Both the position numbers and the translations under genes were made by a program. A stretch of 64,000 nt of DNA, from the NCBI GenBank assembly GCA_017883205.1, contig JADGNZ010000014.1:61719-125718 (forward strand), in the 5' to 3' direction. Within the stretch, counting starts at the first letter, position 1. The number at the start of each line of letters is the position of its first letter. The notes beneath the pieces were generated by a model. That model ran no database searches. It was not told the origin of the DNA and saw only the letters and a program-made list of their open reading frames with translations. Shown piece after piece: positions 16,441-26,650 of the stretch. The DNA comes from Thermoanaerobaculia bacterium (GTDB lineage Bacteria > Acidobacteriota > Thermoanaerobaculia > Gp7-AA8).

Positions 16441-19400
16441 ATGCTCGTCGAAGCGCTCGGCGCTCTCGTCCGCCAGCATCTGGTCGATCTGGCCGTCGCC
16501 CTCGGCTTGCTCGGATTGGCGTTCTGGCGATTCCCAAGGCTCCTCGAGAGCTCGATCCCGCTTTTGAACAAAAACCCTTTGAAAGCGATGAACCTCGACC
16601 TTACGGTGATGCGGCTGGCTGGCCGCTCCTATCTCGCCCGAGCGGGGCGCGCGGAAAGACGCGGAGACAGGACGAAGGCATCTGCCCTCTTCGAACAGGC
16701 CATTCGCCTTCTCGAATTTGTTCTCGACGAAGGCCGCCAAAGAGCAGTTGACGTGTCGCGTATCGAGCCGCTCATGGACGCGCCGAGTCTCGCTTCGCTG
16801 TATAGCCAACGCGCGTGGGCCAAACGGAGCAGCGATCCCGGCGGTGCCGTGGAGTCGGCGAATCGCGCCCTGCGCGTCGACTTGAACGACGTCGAGGCGC
16901 GCATGGCACGCGGGTGGGCAAAGCTGGAACGGAGGGCTGGGAGTGACATCGCCGAGGCAGAAGCCGACTTCCGCGCGGCCATGGACCTCGGCCTGCAACA
17001 AGGACTGCAGTACTTCTGGGCGCAGTACGGCCTCGCGGAGACCTTGCGGTACCGCGGCGACCCAGCCAAATCTCTCGACGAATACACCGCGCTGCTCCCG
17101 CACGACTGGCGGCGCGACGAGATTCGCACCGGCCGCGGCCTTGCGTATTACGATCTCGGCAACTGGCAGAAGGCGGTCGAAGAGTTCGACGTCGCTCTCG
17201 AAGTGAATCCGGACCATTCGACGGCCCTCGAATTCCGCGCCAGTGCGCTCTTCATGACCGGCCGGCTGGAAGAAGCCATTGAAGACGCCAATGAGATGAT
17301 CCAGCGCGAGCCCGAGAATCACCAGGGCTATTACACACTTGGCTTGGCTCTTTATCAGCAGAGCCGTGCGCTACCCCCGGCCGTCGCGGAGAGACGCGCC
17401 TTGCTGGAGGCGACCCGAAAGCAGTTGCGAACGGCAAAGGATATTGCCGATAGCCGGAAGCTGCCGATCTCGGATATCGCCCATTGGCTCAGCGCCGTCG
17501 CCGGCGACCTCGATGACAAAGAAGAAGCAAAGCGCATGCGGAACGATGCACGCAATTCGGCGACAGGGTCGGGCCTGCCGGTCCACGTTCCCGACATCCT
17601 TGCGCTGTGGCCGTCGGTGCGCGACGTTCTTCAGACCCGGACGCGTGACGACCTCGACACTCTTCTCGGCGAAGCGATCGATCTCACCCAGCGGAACCCG
17701 CACGATGCAAGCGCCCATTACACGGCCGGTGTGTTGTATCTCGTGCGGGCGGAGGACGCCACCGATCCGGCCAGGAAAGCTGCAGACTTGATCGAAGCCG
17801 GCAATTACATCGAGAGAACGATTCGCTTGCCTCCGGTGTGGGCCACCCCGTTCTATACGAGCGCGCTGATGCACTTGCGCAGCGGCGACCTCGCGCGCGC
17901 CCGGCAAGACTGCGACCGTGCGATCGCTCTCGACCAAACTCTTGGAGATGCCTATTGGCTGCGGGCCAAGATTCGCATGGCCATCGACGATCGCGACCGC
18001 GCCGACGACGACGTCGACGCGGCTCTGGCGTGCGTGATCGCCGCCATCGAACGCGGAGATTCCAGCGCAACCCGCTACGCCATGCGGGCCGGCCTGTATC
18101 TGGATAAGGGCGCTCTTCCCCAGGCCATTGAAGATGCAGGAAAGACCATCGCCCTCGACCAGCAGAACCTCGCCGCGCACCTGGTTCTCAGCCAGGCGTT
18201 CATCAAGCAGGGGAAATTCGAGGCAGCCATTCTCGAGGCCGAACGCGCGGCGAAGATCAATCCTGCCAGCACCGACGCTCACATGGCGCGCGGCGTCGGA
18301 TATCAGTACCGGGGCGACGCGCAGGCCGCGGTCGACGCATACACTGCGGTCATCGAGCTCCAGCCCGTCCTACCGACGCCGTATTACAACCGCGGTTTGG
18401 CGCGGATCGCCATCTGGGAGAGAACAAAGGCGGACGCCGATCTGGAGGAGGCGGATCGGGATTTCATCGCTGCATCGACCAAGCCGGGAGGGGCGTCGGC
18501 GGGAAACGGTGGCCGGGCCTGGCTGCGGTACCGCCAGCACCGAGAAGGACGGCCGACCCTGGATGAAGCGCTCAGTTTTTGCCGCCTCGCTCTCGAACAA
18601 CACGTAACGTTCGGCTTCGGGCATTTTTGCCGCGCCTGGATCATGTCGGCGAAAGGAAGGTACGAGGACGCTAAGAGCGGATTCAGTACGGCCATCAAGT
18701 TCGGGTATGACGTGCCGGATTCCTATTACGGGCTGGCCGACGCCGAGCGTGTCCTCGGCAACAGGGATGCCGCCATCATGCGTTACGGCCAGGCCATCGA
18801 GAATGCAGCGGCGAGCGGCACGAATCCCTGGAACTACCATCATGGCCGCGCACTGGCATTTGCCGCCGCCCGCTCCTGGCAGCAGGCCTATGATGATTTT
18901 CGCGCCGCCGTGGAGCGCGCGCAGAGAGCCTCGGTCGCTCCGTCGGTGTTCGCCAGCCTCTATTCGGACTTCGCCTGGACCTGCTATGAACTGCGGCGAG
19001 ACGACGAGATGGAGGAAGCGTTGACACGATCGTTGGAGCTGGACTCCAAGTCTCGCAACCTCCATTTGCAGATCGGCAGCCTGCGCCTGTATTCCGGTCG
19101 TCACGACGACGCGATCGCCGCATTCAGCACGGCCATCGAGCTCGATTCCGCCTCGAGCTTGGGGTACGTCGATCGCGGGCTCACCAGGATTTATCAGGGC
19201 GACTTCGATGCCGCGATATCCGATCTCGATATTGCTCTGGAGAAGAATGACAAGGACGCCTACGCCTGGCACGACCGCGGCTGGGCGCGGCTGCGTCAGG
19301 CAACCGACCGGCGGCAGGCGCTCGCGGACATTGACAAGGCAATCGGACTCTCCACCCGCGATCCATTCCGCTTCATCGACCGCGCGCTGCTTCGATGGTG

Positions 19401-19719
19401 GCTCGGCGATCGAGAACACGCGCTCGAGGATCTGCGCCAGGTCATGGCCATGCAATCCGCGACATCCGTTAATCCGTTTGCTCCTCGTCTTCGCGAGGAT
19501 GTAGTCACCTGGGGCGCAACCTCGCAAGACTGGTCGCGCGCCGTGGAAGCCCAGCCGAACGACGACTTCGTTTACTTTGGCCGCGGTCTAGCGCGATGCA
19601 TGGCGGGAGATCTGGCCGGCGCCGCCGACGATCTCACGAGGGCGAGAAAGCTCAACGCTCGCTCGCCCGAGACACGAGCCCTTCTGAAGCGGGTGCGGGC
19701 GGAACGTGCGGCTGCCTAG
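16441..19719 (+). CDS. Large membrane-anchored TPR-repeat protein
   Basis: A 1092-residue protein from the ATG at 16441; an in-frame TTG four codons earlier is the alternative. A single hydrophobic segment at residues about 13-32 suggests an inner-membrane anchor. From residue 60 to the end there are many 34-residue TPR units (for example A..RGLAYYDLGNWQKAVEEFDVALEVNPDHS, cut here into motif words), clustered in two blocks around 190-310 and 470-1080. There is no catalytic domain, so a scaffold or assembly role is likely, with partner unknown. No operon mate lies close by. Its N-terminal region starts soon after tRNA-Asp. Confidence 0.85.
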   Translation: MLVEALGALVRQHLVDLAVALGLLGLAFWRFPRLLESSIPLLNKNPLKAMNLDLTVMRLAGRSYLARAGRAERRGDRTKASALFEQAIRLLEFVLDEGRQRAVDVSRIEPLMDAPSLASLYSQRAWAKRSSDPGGAVESANRALRVDLNDVEARMARGWAKLERRAGSDIAEAEADFRAAMDLGLQQGLQYFWAQYGLAETLRYRGDPAKSLDEYTALLPHDWRRDEIRTGRGLAYYDLGNWQKAVEEFDVALEVNPDHSTALEFRASALFMTGRLEEAIEDANEMIQREPENHQGYYTLGLALYQQSRALPPAVAERRALLEATRKQLRTAKDIADSRKLPISDIAHWLSAVAGDLDDKEEAKRMRNDARNSATGSGLPVHVPDILALWPSVRDVLQTRTRDDLDTLLGEAIDLTQRNPHDASAHYTAGVLYLVRAEDATDPARKAADLIEAGNYIERTIRLPPVWATPFYTSALMHLRSGDLARARQDCDRAIALDQTLGDAYWLRAKIRMAIDDRDRADDDVDAALACVIAAIERGDSSATRYAMRAGLYLDKGALPQAIEDAGKTIALDQQNLAAHLVLSQAFIKQGKFEAAILEAERAAKINPASTDAHMARGVGYQYRGDAQAAVDAYTAVIELQPVLPTPYYNRGLARIAIWERTKADADLEEADRDFIAASTKPGGASAGNGGRAWLRYRQHREGRPTLDEALSFCRLALEQHVTFGFGHFCRAWIMSAKGRYEDAKSGFSTAIKFGYDVPDSYYGLADAERVLGNRDAAIMRYGQAIENAAASGTNPWNYHHGRALAFAAARSWQQAYDDFRAAVERAQRASVAPSVFASLYSDFAWTCYELRRDDEMEEALTRSLELDSKSRNLHLQIGSLRLYSGRHDDAIAAFSTAIELDSASSLGYVDRGLTRIYQGDFDAAISDLDIALEKNDKDAYAWHDRGWARLRQATDRRQALADIDKAIGLSTRDPFRFIDRALLRWWLGDREHALEDLRQVMAMQSATSVNPFAPRLREDVVTWGATSQDWSRAVEAQPNDDFVYFGRGLARCMAGDLAGAADDLTRARKLNARSPETRALLKRVRAERAAA

Positions 19720-19734
19720 CAAAGTCCTGAGCAC

Positions 19735-19985
19735 TTCATCGCGCCGTAGAATCCTCGCCTCACACCTCCACGGCGTCATCGCCTTCTTCCCCTCCACGAA
19801 CCTCGTGTCGACGAACTCCTCGACCGCGATCGGCTTGTCGAGCATGCCCGTGTCCACCATCTAAGGTTGCCGCTATCGAGCATCCCGGCCCGCAGACTCG
19901 CCGCGTCGAAGTAACGCTCGTTCAACCCCTCGGTGAGGCCGCCGGTCCAGTTGATGTCGTCCTGGGTGACCTGCGCCGGCTTCAG
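19735..19985 (-). pseudogene. Remnant of a solute-binding or similar protein
   Basis: On the minus strand one frame reads KPAQVTQDDINWTGGLTEG then LNERYFDAASLRAG, and the next frame continues MVDTGMLDKPIAVEEFVDTRF. Together they resemble the C-terminus of an ABC-type substrate-binding protein, but the join needs a frameshift near 19863 and no start is present. Family assignment is weak. The rest of 19720-20127 shows nothing else. Confidence 0.35.
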
Positions 19986-20127
19986 AGGATTACTAGCGGC
20001 GCATGGCCACGCCGACCTCGCATCCGCCTCCAGTAGACCGCCGCCGGCCAGCATGGCGATACTCCTCGGACGTGCTCGCTCGATCACCTTTTCGGGGCAT
20101 TGGCGTAGGATGTGAAGGGATCTGATC

Positions 20128-20316
20128 GTGAACAAACAAAAATCCAAGAAGAGCGAGCTCGAGCATGAAACGCCGGCGCCGGACGATGCGAGCAACTCGC
20201 AACGATCCGACTCCGCGGTCACCATCGTCGTCGCTCCCGACAAAATCGGCGAGCCGCGCGGCAACCTCGCAAATCGCGGCAAATGGTTCAGCAGCCGCAG
20301 CGGCTCCAAGAACTGA
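20128..20316 (+). CDS. Small hydrophilic protein of unknown function
   Basis: A 62-residue frame from a GTG preceded by GAAGGGATC. It is highly charged and Ser/Lys-rich, with a conserved-looking end EPRGNLANRGKWFSSRSGS. It has no hydrophobic segment. It stops 3 bases before the end of the convergent gene at 20320. It could be a genuine small protein or a chance frame; the start codon context is reasonable. Confidence 0.45.
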   Translation: MNKQKSKKSELEHETPAPDDASNSQRSDSAVTIVVAPDKIGEPRGNLANRGKWFSSRSGSKN

Positions 20317-20319
20317 CCT

Positions 20320-22647
20320 CTACAGCCGCAGCCGCCACATGCTCCTTCCGTACGTCGCCGCGATGAGCGCGTTGTCTCCGGCGTGGCGGACCAGGTCGAC
20401 CACCATCGCGTTCGGCAGCGTGCCCGACATGTTCGACCACGTTACGCCACCATCCATGGTGTGGAACACGCCGACGTCATTTCCGGCATAGACGTGGTCG
20501 GTGCCTGCGTCGTCGATGACCACCAGCGCGTGATGCGGGACGCGTGGCAGCTGCCCCTTGTCGATGTCCTGCCACGTGTTTCCACCGTCGTTCGAGCGAA
20601 ACACGTGCGACGGACCGAAGTTCGCCACCGTCGCGTAGACGATGTCGGCATTGCGCGGCGAGACCGTGAGACGGGTGATGGCGAAGCCGGGGAGCTCAGT
20701 GCCGGCGATGTTGGCGGTCCACGTCGCGCCGCCGTCGTCGCTGCGGAAGATGCCGCCATTCTCCGTGCCGGCATAGACGCGCTGGGTGTTCGTGTCGGCG
20801 ACCTCGATGGCGCTGATCACGCTGCCGTCGAGCGTCGGACTCACCGCGTTCCACGTCGCGCCATCGTCTTTGCTCTTCCATACCCGGACGGAGCCGGTGA
20901 AGATGACGTCGGCGTTCTTGGGATCGAAGCAGATGTAGCACATCCAGACGTTGTCTTTTTCCGACTGCGGCGCGTGAGGCGAGATGTTCTTCACCGCTCC
21001 GTTGCGGAAGCGGAAGATGTTGAAGTTGTAGTACGAGGCGATGATGTGGCCCGCTTCGCGCGGATCGATCACCACCCATCCGCCGTCGCCACCGAGAATT
21101 TCGCCGAACATGTCGGCGTGGCCGGTGGTGGTGGCGCACGTGCCGTTGTCCTGCAGCCCTGTGACGACGACGCGCGAATCGGTTTGCGCGATGTCGGCGT
21201 CGTAGCTCATCGAGTTCGCCAGGCCGTTGCTGCGGTTCGTCCAGTTGGTGCCGCCGTCCTTGCTGATGTCGACGCCGCCGTCATTACCGTCGTAGACGAC
21301 GCCCGGCCGCGATGCCGGCATGAGGAGCGCGTGATGGTCTGCATGTGCGTAGCCGGATGTGCCGCGCTTCGCGTCCCAGTGCGTGACGTGTGTCCATGAG
21401 GTGCCGCCGTTCGTCGTGCGATGAAGGTCGACGCCGCCACAGATGACGTGGTTCGGTTTCGTCGGATGCACGACGATGCTGTTGCCGTACATCATCTGGC
21501 CTTCGTCGGTGAACTCGGTCTTCGAAATGTCGCGCCAGTTCTTGCCGGCGTCGCGCGAGCGGAAGACGCCGAGCACGAGATCGGAGAACTGCGACTGCTG
21601 GTCGGCGGCGATGGCGTAGATGACGTTCGAGTCGGACGGCGCCAGGGCCAGCGTCACGCGGCCGAAGCGTGCGGGCGATGGGAGGCCACGCGTCAGCTGC
21701 GCCCACGTGGCGCCACCGTTGTCGGAGCGATAGATACCGCTCTTCATCCCCTGCGCGCTGAAGGTGGCGAAGATCCGGCTCTTGTTCGCCGGATCGAACA
21801 CGATCGAATGGCACCAGTAGTTGTGCGTGGAGATGAAGGTCTCGCGCGTCCAGCTCACGCCGGCATCGTGTGAGACATACATGCCGCCGAGGTCGAAGGT
21901 GTCGGCGCTGCTCATCTCGGCGTAGCCAACGCCGCCGATCCGGATGTGCGTGCGGTCGAACGGATCGATGGCGATGACGCCGATGCGCGCCGGCACGCCG
22001 GTGGTGGCGTGCGAGGCGAAGAGGTGCCAGTTCGCACCGCCGTCGAGCGTGCGGTAGATGCCGACGCCGGGATACGAATCGGCGGAGAGGTTCGCTTCGC
22101 CCGTGCCGCAATAAAGAATGTCGGGATCCGCCGGATCGATCGCCAGCGACCCGACGTTCAGCACGTCCTCGGCATGCCATTGCGGCGACCAGCTCTGCCC
22201 TTCGTCGGGCGAGAACCAGACGCCGCCGCCCGCTGCCCCGGCCCAGATGCGCTCGGGCGCGGAGGGATGGCAGACGAGACTGGTAATCCGTCCGCCGATG
22301 TTCGTCGGCCCGATCAGCTCCCATTGCGCAGAGGTCACCGCTTGCGGCAACGACTTCCTCACGCGATCGCGCTCGGTGACCAGCGTGGCGATCGGCGCCT
22401 CGCGCACCGGATACGACACGCGCGCCCGGAACCACTGGCTGCGGACCTTGTGGTTCGAGAGCCGCGCCGCCGGCCGCCCCTCCGCCCGCTTTTTCTGCGG
22501 TCCGCTGACCAGCTTTGCCGGCGCGCGGAGTTGTCCGGGGATGAGGTCCTCAGGCGGCTTCTCCGCCGCGGCCGATGCCGCAGGCGCGACCGCGATGCGG
22601 GTAGTCTTCGCTTTCTTGGTCGATTTCGCCGATTTCTTCGCAGCCAT
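20320..22647 (-). CDS. BNR/sortilin-type beta-propeller repeat protein
   Basis: A 775-residue protein with GGAGGG before its ATG. Residues 1-90 are a Lys/Ala/Pro-rich, probably disordered region without a signal peptide. From about residue 110 onward there are at least eight copies of the BNR/Asp-box pattern (S-x-DGGxxW, for example SPDEGQSW, TLDGGANW, SNDGGNTW, TMDGGVTW) spaced about 60-70 residues apart. This is characteristic of the VPS10/Ycf48/xyloglucanase-type propellers. Glycosidase activity cannot be concluded. The upstream region contains a degenerate CCCCTTCTCC hairpin related to repeat family 1. Confidence 0.85.
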   Translation of the reverse strand: MAAKKSAKSTKKAKTTRIAVAPAASAAAEKPPEDLIPGQLRAPAKLVSGPQKKRAEGRPAARLSNHKVRSQWFRARVSYPVREAPIATLVTERDRVRKSLPQAVTSAQWELIGPTNIGGRITSLVCHPSAPERIWAGAAGGGVWFSPDEGQSWSPQWHAEDVLNVGSLAIDPADPDILYCGTGEANLSADSYPGVGIYRTLDGGANWHLFASHATTGVPARIGVIAIDPFDRTHIRIGGVGYAEMSSADTFDLGGMYVSHDAGVSWTRETFISTHNYWCHSIVFDPANKSRIFATFSAQGMKSGIYRSDNGGATWAQLTRGLPSPARFGRVTLALAPSDSNVIYAIAADQQSQFSDLVLGVFRSRDAGKNWRDISKTEFTDEGQMMYGNSIVVHPTKPNHVICGGVDLHRTTNGGTSWTHVTHWDAKRGTSGYAHADHHALLMPASRPGVVYDGNDGGVDISKDGGTNWTNRSNGLANSMSYDADIAQTDSRVVVTGLQDNGTCATTTGHADMFGEILGGDGGWVVIDPREAGHIIASYYNFNIFRFRNGAVKNISPHAPQSEKDNVWMCYICFDPKNADVIFTGSVRVWKSKDDGATWNAVSPTLDGSVISAIEVADTNTQRVYAGTENGGIFRSDDGGATWTANIAGTELPGFAITRLTVSPRNADIVYATVANFGPSHVFRSNDGGNTWQDIDKGQLPRVPHHALVVIDDAGTDHVYAGNDVGVFHTMDGGVTWSNMSGTLPNAMVVDLVRHAGDNALIAATYGRSMWRLRL

Positions 22648-22857
22648 GGATTCCCTCCGAATCTATGGAGGGACAGAGTTCGATTTTTCCTAGTCGTCGT
22701 TTGCGCCCGCTGGCAGGGGCTGGCGGCCCCTTCTCCTTGCGAGAGGGGCGTTGACGAAGCTCGAGCTTTCAACCGGCCGCTGACGCAATGACTATTCAAG
22801 TCGATCGACGTTGAATGGGCCACCTTCTTTCGGAGAGCTTGCGGCTCGCAAACTCAC

Positions 22858-23271
22858 TCATGAACCCAGCCACGGCTCGAATCCCTTCATCACCTCGGTG
22901 TCCGCCACCACCGGGCGGCGTGATGTGCGGTCCACCCAGACGTGCGATGAGCTTCCGGTGGCGTGCAGGCGCTCGCCGGTCGCGTCGCGCAGCTCGTAGT
23001 CGAAGCGCATCTTTCTGCTTGCTGCTTCGGCGACCGAGGTGCGGATCACGACTTCGTCGTCGTACTTGTAGGGGGCGCGGTAGCGGCAGACGATCTCCGT
23101 GACGACGAGGATCAAGCCACGCTCCTCGATCTCGCGATAGGGGAATCCGGCCTCGCGACAGAGATCCGTCCGTCCGATTTCGAACCAAACGACGTAATTC
23201 GCGTGATGAGCGATAGCCATCTGGTCGGTTTCCTTGTACCGTACACGGGTGCGGCTTTCGGTCGTGCGCAT
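22858..23271 (-). CDS. Acyl-CoA thioesterase, YbgC/FadM hot-dog family
   Basis: A 137-residue protein, the usual length for the family, from the ATG at 23271. The hallmark RYKETDQMAIAHHANYVVWFE contains the catalytic Asp16 and the conserved HHxNY motif. The middle (GLILVVTEIVCRYRAPYKYDDE) and end (RRPVVADTEV) also match 4-hydroxybenzoyl-CoA-type thioesterases. It would hydrolyse acyl-CoA or acyl-ACP in the cytoplasm. The frame runs upstream to 23502, but that part overlaps the divergent hydrolase and does not resemble the family. Confidence 0.88.
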   Translation of the reverse strand: MRTTESRTRVRYKETDQMAIAHHANYVVWFEIGRTDLCREAGFPYREIEERGLILVVTEIVCRYRAPYKYDDEVVIRTSVAEAASRKMRFDYELRDATGERLHATGSSSHVWVDRTSRRPVVADTEVMKGFEPWLGS

Positions 23272-23319
23272 GTCGCGCGCGATTCTAACCCGGCAGATGT
23301 TTTGCTCTTCGAATGGAAC

Positions 23320-24288
23320 GTGTGGCGAAAACGAAAGAACGACTGGCTTAACGAGATCGCAAACTCGTTGATGATCGGCGGTGCGACGGTCCTGGCCCTC
23401 GACCTCGGGCGCCGCCTCTTCCGACGCTCCCAGATTTTCTGCCCTCAGCCCGGCCCGGTCATCAGTTGGAATCCGGAGGATTACGGGATCCCGCACGGAC
23501 AAACCGAGGTTCTCAGCTTCGAAACCGACGACGGGGAGGAGTTGTACGGCTGGTATTGCCGGGCGAAGAATCCGATCGCCTCAGCTCTCTACTGCCACGG
23601 AAACACCGGCAACCTGTCCACCCCAGCGCACGTCATGCCCTATTTGCTGGACGCCGGAATCAACATCCTCCTTTTTGATTACCGCGGCTTCGGGCTGAGC
23701 ACCGGCACCCCTTCCTTCTCCGGCGTCATCGACGATGGAATCACCGCTGCGCGGCTGCACGAGAAAATCCGGCCCAAGAACGTTCCGTCGATCCTCTACG
23801 GATTCTCGCTGGGTGGCGCGGTCGCCGCACAGGTGATCCGCCGTTATCCTTTCGACGGGCTGATTCTGCAGTCGACATTCACGAACCTGCCGGACCTCGC
23901 ACGTGTGGCGTTCCCGCGCGTTCCGCTTCATCTCGTCAGCGGGCGCCTTTTCGATACGCTCGGTGTCGTCCGCCATCTGAAGGTCCCGATGCTGCTCATT
24001 CACGGCTCCTCGGACGACGTATGTCCCGGATGGATGGCGCAGCAGCTTCATGACAACTGCGGGTCAGCGTCGAAGAAACTGATGCTCGTCGATGGCGGTC
24101 AGCACAAGGATCTCTTCGCTCGCGACGACTCGCAGGAGATCGTGTGGACGATCAATCGCTTCGCCACCGATCTTCCGCGCACACCGCACGTCGTGCAGGA
24201 TGAGCCGCGTCCGGCGGAGATGCTTCTCGATCGCGCGCTTCGCTACGTCCGCCGGCATCGCCGCCGTCTGGTACAGCATCCGCTGTGA
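23320..24288 (+). CDS. Alpha/beta hydrolase (serine hydrolase, ABHD13/BEM46-like)
   Basis: About 322 residues; the start is uncertain. The GTG at 23320 is chosen because it lies past the divergent thioesterase start and retains a hydrophobic N-terminal segment (SLMIGGATVLALDLG). The ATG at 23371 is the alternative. The core shows LYCHGNTGN, DYRGFGLSTG, the nucleophile elbow GFSLGG, Asp in HGSSDDVCP and His in DGGQHKDLF. This is a complete Ser-Asp-His triad. Likely a membrane-tethered esterase or thioesterase, substrate unknown. Confidence 0.82.
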   Translation: MWRKRKNDWLNEIANSLMIGGATVLALDLGRRLFRRSQIFCPQPGPVISWNPEDYGIPHGQTEVLSFETDDGEELYGWYCRAKNPIASALYCHGNTGNLSTPAHVMPYLLDAGINILLFDYRGFGLSTGTPSFSGVIDDGITAARLHEKIRPKNVPSILYGFSLGGAVAAQVIRRYPFDGLILQSTFTNLPDLARVAFPRVPLHLVSGRLFDTLGVVRHLKVPMLLIHGSSDDVCPGWMAQQLHDNCGSASKKLMLVDGGQHKDLFARDDSQEIVWTINRFATDLPRTPHVVQDEPRPAEMLLDRALRYVRRHRRRLVQHPL

Positions 24289-24303
24289 TAGCTTGCCCGC
24301 ACC

Positions 24304-25425
24304 ATGCTTGCTGTCGTCAAAACGGCTGCTGTTGATGGCCCCGAAGGCACCTCTGTCCGTGATTGCCCCGTTCCGAAGCCCGGCCCCGACGAGGTCCTGA
24401 TCCGCGTCGCAGCGGCAGCCGTGTGCGGTACCGATAAGCACATCTACCACTGGGATCCGTCGATCCGCGACAAGGTCACGCCACCGCGAATCTACGGCCA
24501 CGAGTTCTGCGGCTTCGTCGAAGAGATCGGCGCGCGGGCGCAGCGCGGTTACGAGGGCCACCTCGAGGCCGGCGACTACGTTTCCGCCGAGATGCACGTT
24601 GTTTGCGGCGAATGTCCGCGCTGCCGCACGGGCAACGGCCACATCTGCGACCGCACGCGTATCTATGGTCTGCACGAAGATGGCGCGTTCGCGGAGTTCG
24701 TGAAAGTTCCTGCCTCGAATGTCGTGAAGCTCGCGCCGTACGTCCCGCTTCGTGTCGGCGCGTTTCTCGACGCGCTCGGCAACGCTGTTCATGCGACACA
24801 GATTTGCGACCTCGCCGGCAAGTCGGTGGCCATCACCGGATTTGGCCCGATCGGCGCCATGGCCGCGGCCATCGCAGAGCATAGCGGCGCCAGCACCGTA
24901 GTCGTGACCGACGTCAGCGATCACGCGCTGGAGACCGCGCGCCGCTGGGCGGCCAGCCACGGTTTCAAGAATCTCCACGCGTTCAACGTCCGCTCGATGG
25001 CGGCCGATGAAGTGAAAGCGGAAGTCGATGCCGTTACCGACGGCGATGGCGTCGATCTCGTGCTCGAGATGTCGGGCGCACCTGCTGCAATCAACCTCGC
25101 ACTCGACATCGTCCGCATGGGAGGCACGCTCTCCCTCCTCGGCCTTCCGGCGGGCCACGCGGTCACGATCAACGACTACACGCGCAACGTGATCTTCAAA
25201 GGTGTGACGATGCAGGGCATTATCGGGCGGCGCATGTACGGCACGTGGCAGCGCATGCTGGCGCTGCTCAAGTCGGGCCTCGACGTCGAGTGGATCGTGC
25301 AGGCCGCGTTCGATTCCCTCAACCAGTTTCACGAAGGAGTTGCCCTTTTCGACCGGCACGAAGCGCTGAAAGTGGTTTTCTTTCCCGAGGGAGAGAGCGC
25401 GGCGAATGCGCGGCTGAGGAAGTGA
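24304..25425 (+). CDS. tdh: L-threonine 3-dehydrogenase-like zinc dehydrogenase
   Basis: A 373-residue medium-chain dehydrogenase. Catalytic zinc ligands are Cys in AAVCGTDKH and His-Glu in YGHEFCG. The structural zinc loop is CGECPRCRTGNGHIC. The Rossmann motif is GFGPIGAMAA. The near-C-terminal KGVTMQGIIGRRMYGTWQRM is characteristic of threonine dehydrogenases, which oxidise threonine to 2-amino-3-ketobutyrate using NAD. Its length is somewhat over the usual about 340 residues. It starts 15 bases after the hydrolase gene and probably shares its transcript. Confidence 0.85.
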   Translation: MLAVVKTAAVDGPEGTSVRDCPVPKPGPDEVLIRVAAAAVCGTDKHIYHWDPSIRDKVTPPRIYGHEFCGFVEEIGARAQRGYEGHLEAGDYVSAEMHVVCGECPRCRTGNGHICDRTRIYGLHEDGAFAEFVKVPASNVVKLAPYVPLRVGAFLDALGNAVHATQICDLAGKSVAITGFGPIGAMAAAIAEHSGASTVVVTDVSDHALETARRWAASHGFKNLHAFNVRSMAADEVKAEVDAVTDGDGVDLVLEMSGAPAAINLALDIVRMGGTLSLLGLPAGHAVTINDYTRNVIFKGVTMQGIIGRRMYGTWQRMLALLKSGLDVEWIVQAAFDSLNQFHEGVALFDRHEALKVVFFPEGESAANARLRK

Positions 25426-25468
25426 GCGTCGCGGCATGCGCGGGCTGCTCACGTTGTTTCGCTGATCA

Positions 25469-26632
25469 ATGAAACGAATTGGCATCCTTACCGGCGGCGG
25501 CGACGTCCCGGGACTCAACGCTGCGATCAAGTCGTTCGTGTGGCGAATGCTCGAGAACGAGGACTGCACAATCCTCGGGCTGCGCCGCGGCTGGGCATCG
25601 TTGATCAACATCATCCCCGAGGCTGGTGCCGACAACTCGGGATGGATCACCCCGCTGACCCGGGTGAACACACGCGCCATCGACCGCTTCGGCGGCACGA
25701 TGCTGCACACCTCGCGGATGAATCCACAGATCAGCAAACAGGATCACATCCCCGAGCACCTGGAATCGTCGAAAGGTGCGCCCGATGAGCGCGGCCGGTA
25801 CGACCTCACGAAACCTGCTCTGCGCACGATCGACTTCCTCCAACTCGACGGCCTCGTGGCCCTCGGCGGCGACGGTACGCTGACGTTCGCCCGGCGCCTG
25901 CACAGCGAAGGCGTGCCGCTCGTCGCTATCCCCAAGACGATGGACAATGATGTCTTCGGCACCGACTACTGTCTCGGCTTTTCCACAGCCGTCACGCGGT
26001 CGGTGATGTTCATCAACGATCTCCGCACCGGCGCCGGCTCGCACGAGCGGTTTCTCGTCGTCGAGCTATTCGGCCGCTACTCGGGTGAGACGTGCCTGCT
26101 GGCGTCCTATCTTGCCGGCGTCGATCGGGCCGTCATCGCCGAGGTGCCGTTCGATTGCGAGAAGCTCTACCAGTTGCTCGAAGCCGATCGCAAGGACAAC
26201 CCCAGCGGCTACGCGGTCGTGGCGGTGTCCGAAGGGGCACGGCTCATCGGCGGCGGCAATATCGAGAGCGGTGAAGCGGACGCTTACGGCAATCGCAAAC
26301 TCGGCGGCATCGGCGGCATCATCGGCGACTATCTCGAGACGAAAACGCACGACAAGGCGATCTATCAACGCCTGGCCTACCTGATGCGCAGTGGTGCTCC
26401 TGACTCACTCGATCAACTCGTCGCCAACAATTACGGCAGCCTGGCCGCCGACCTCATGCGGCGTGGCGACACGGGCAAGATGGTGGCCGTCGTTGATGGA
26501 CGCTACACCGCCGTCCCGATCGAAGTCGGCAGCGCGGCTCGCAAACGCGTCGACGTCGACCGCTTCTACGACGTCGCCCACTACCGGCCGAAGGTTGCCG
26601 ACGTGATGGACATGCCGATGTTCCTGCATTGA
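25469..26632 (+). CDS. pfkA: 6-phosphofructokinase
   Basis: A 387-residue protein. The N-terminal GILTGGGDVPGLNA, LGGDGTL and IPKTMDND motifs define the phosphofructokinase fold that phosphorylates fructose 6-phosphate. The GGDG Gly points to ATP as donor, while the Lys in PKTMDND is the residue found in PPi-dependent and group III ATP enzymes. The combination Gly/Lys fits the ATP-using group III seen in actinobacteria and relatives. It lies 43 bases downstream of tdh on the same strand. Confidence 0.9.
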   Translation: MKRIGILTGGGDVPGLNAAIKSFVWRMLENEDCTILGLRRGWASLINIIPEAGADNSGWITPLTRVNTRAIDRFGGTMLHTSRMNPQISKQDHIPEHLESSKGAPDERGRYDLTKPALRTIDFLQLDGLVALGGDGTLTFARRLHSEGVPLVAIPKTMDNDVFGTDYCLGFSTAVTRSVMFINDLRTGAGSHERFLVVELFGRYSGETCLLASYLAGVDRAVIAEVPFDCEKLYQLLEADRKDNPSGYAVVAVSEGARLIGGGNIESGEADAYGNRKLGGIGGIIGDYLETKTHDKAIYQRLAYLMRSGAPDSLDQLVANNYGSLAADLMRRGDTGKMVAVVDGRYTAVPIEVGSAARKRVDVDRFYDVAHYRPKVADVMDMPMFLH

Positions 26633-26650
26633 CCGCGAGGTATCGCCCAA

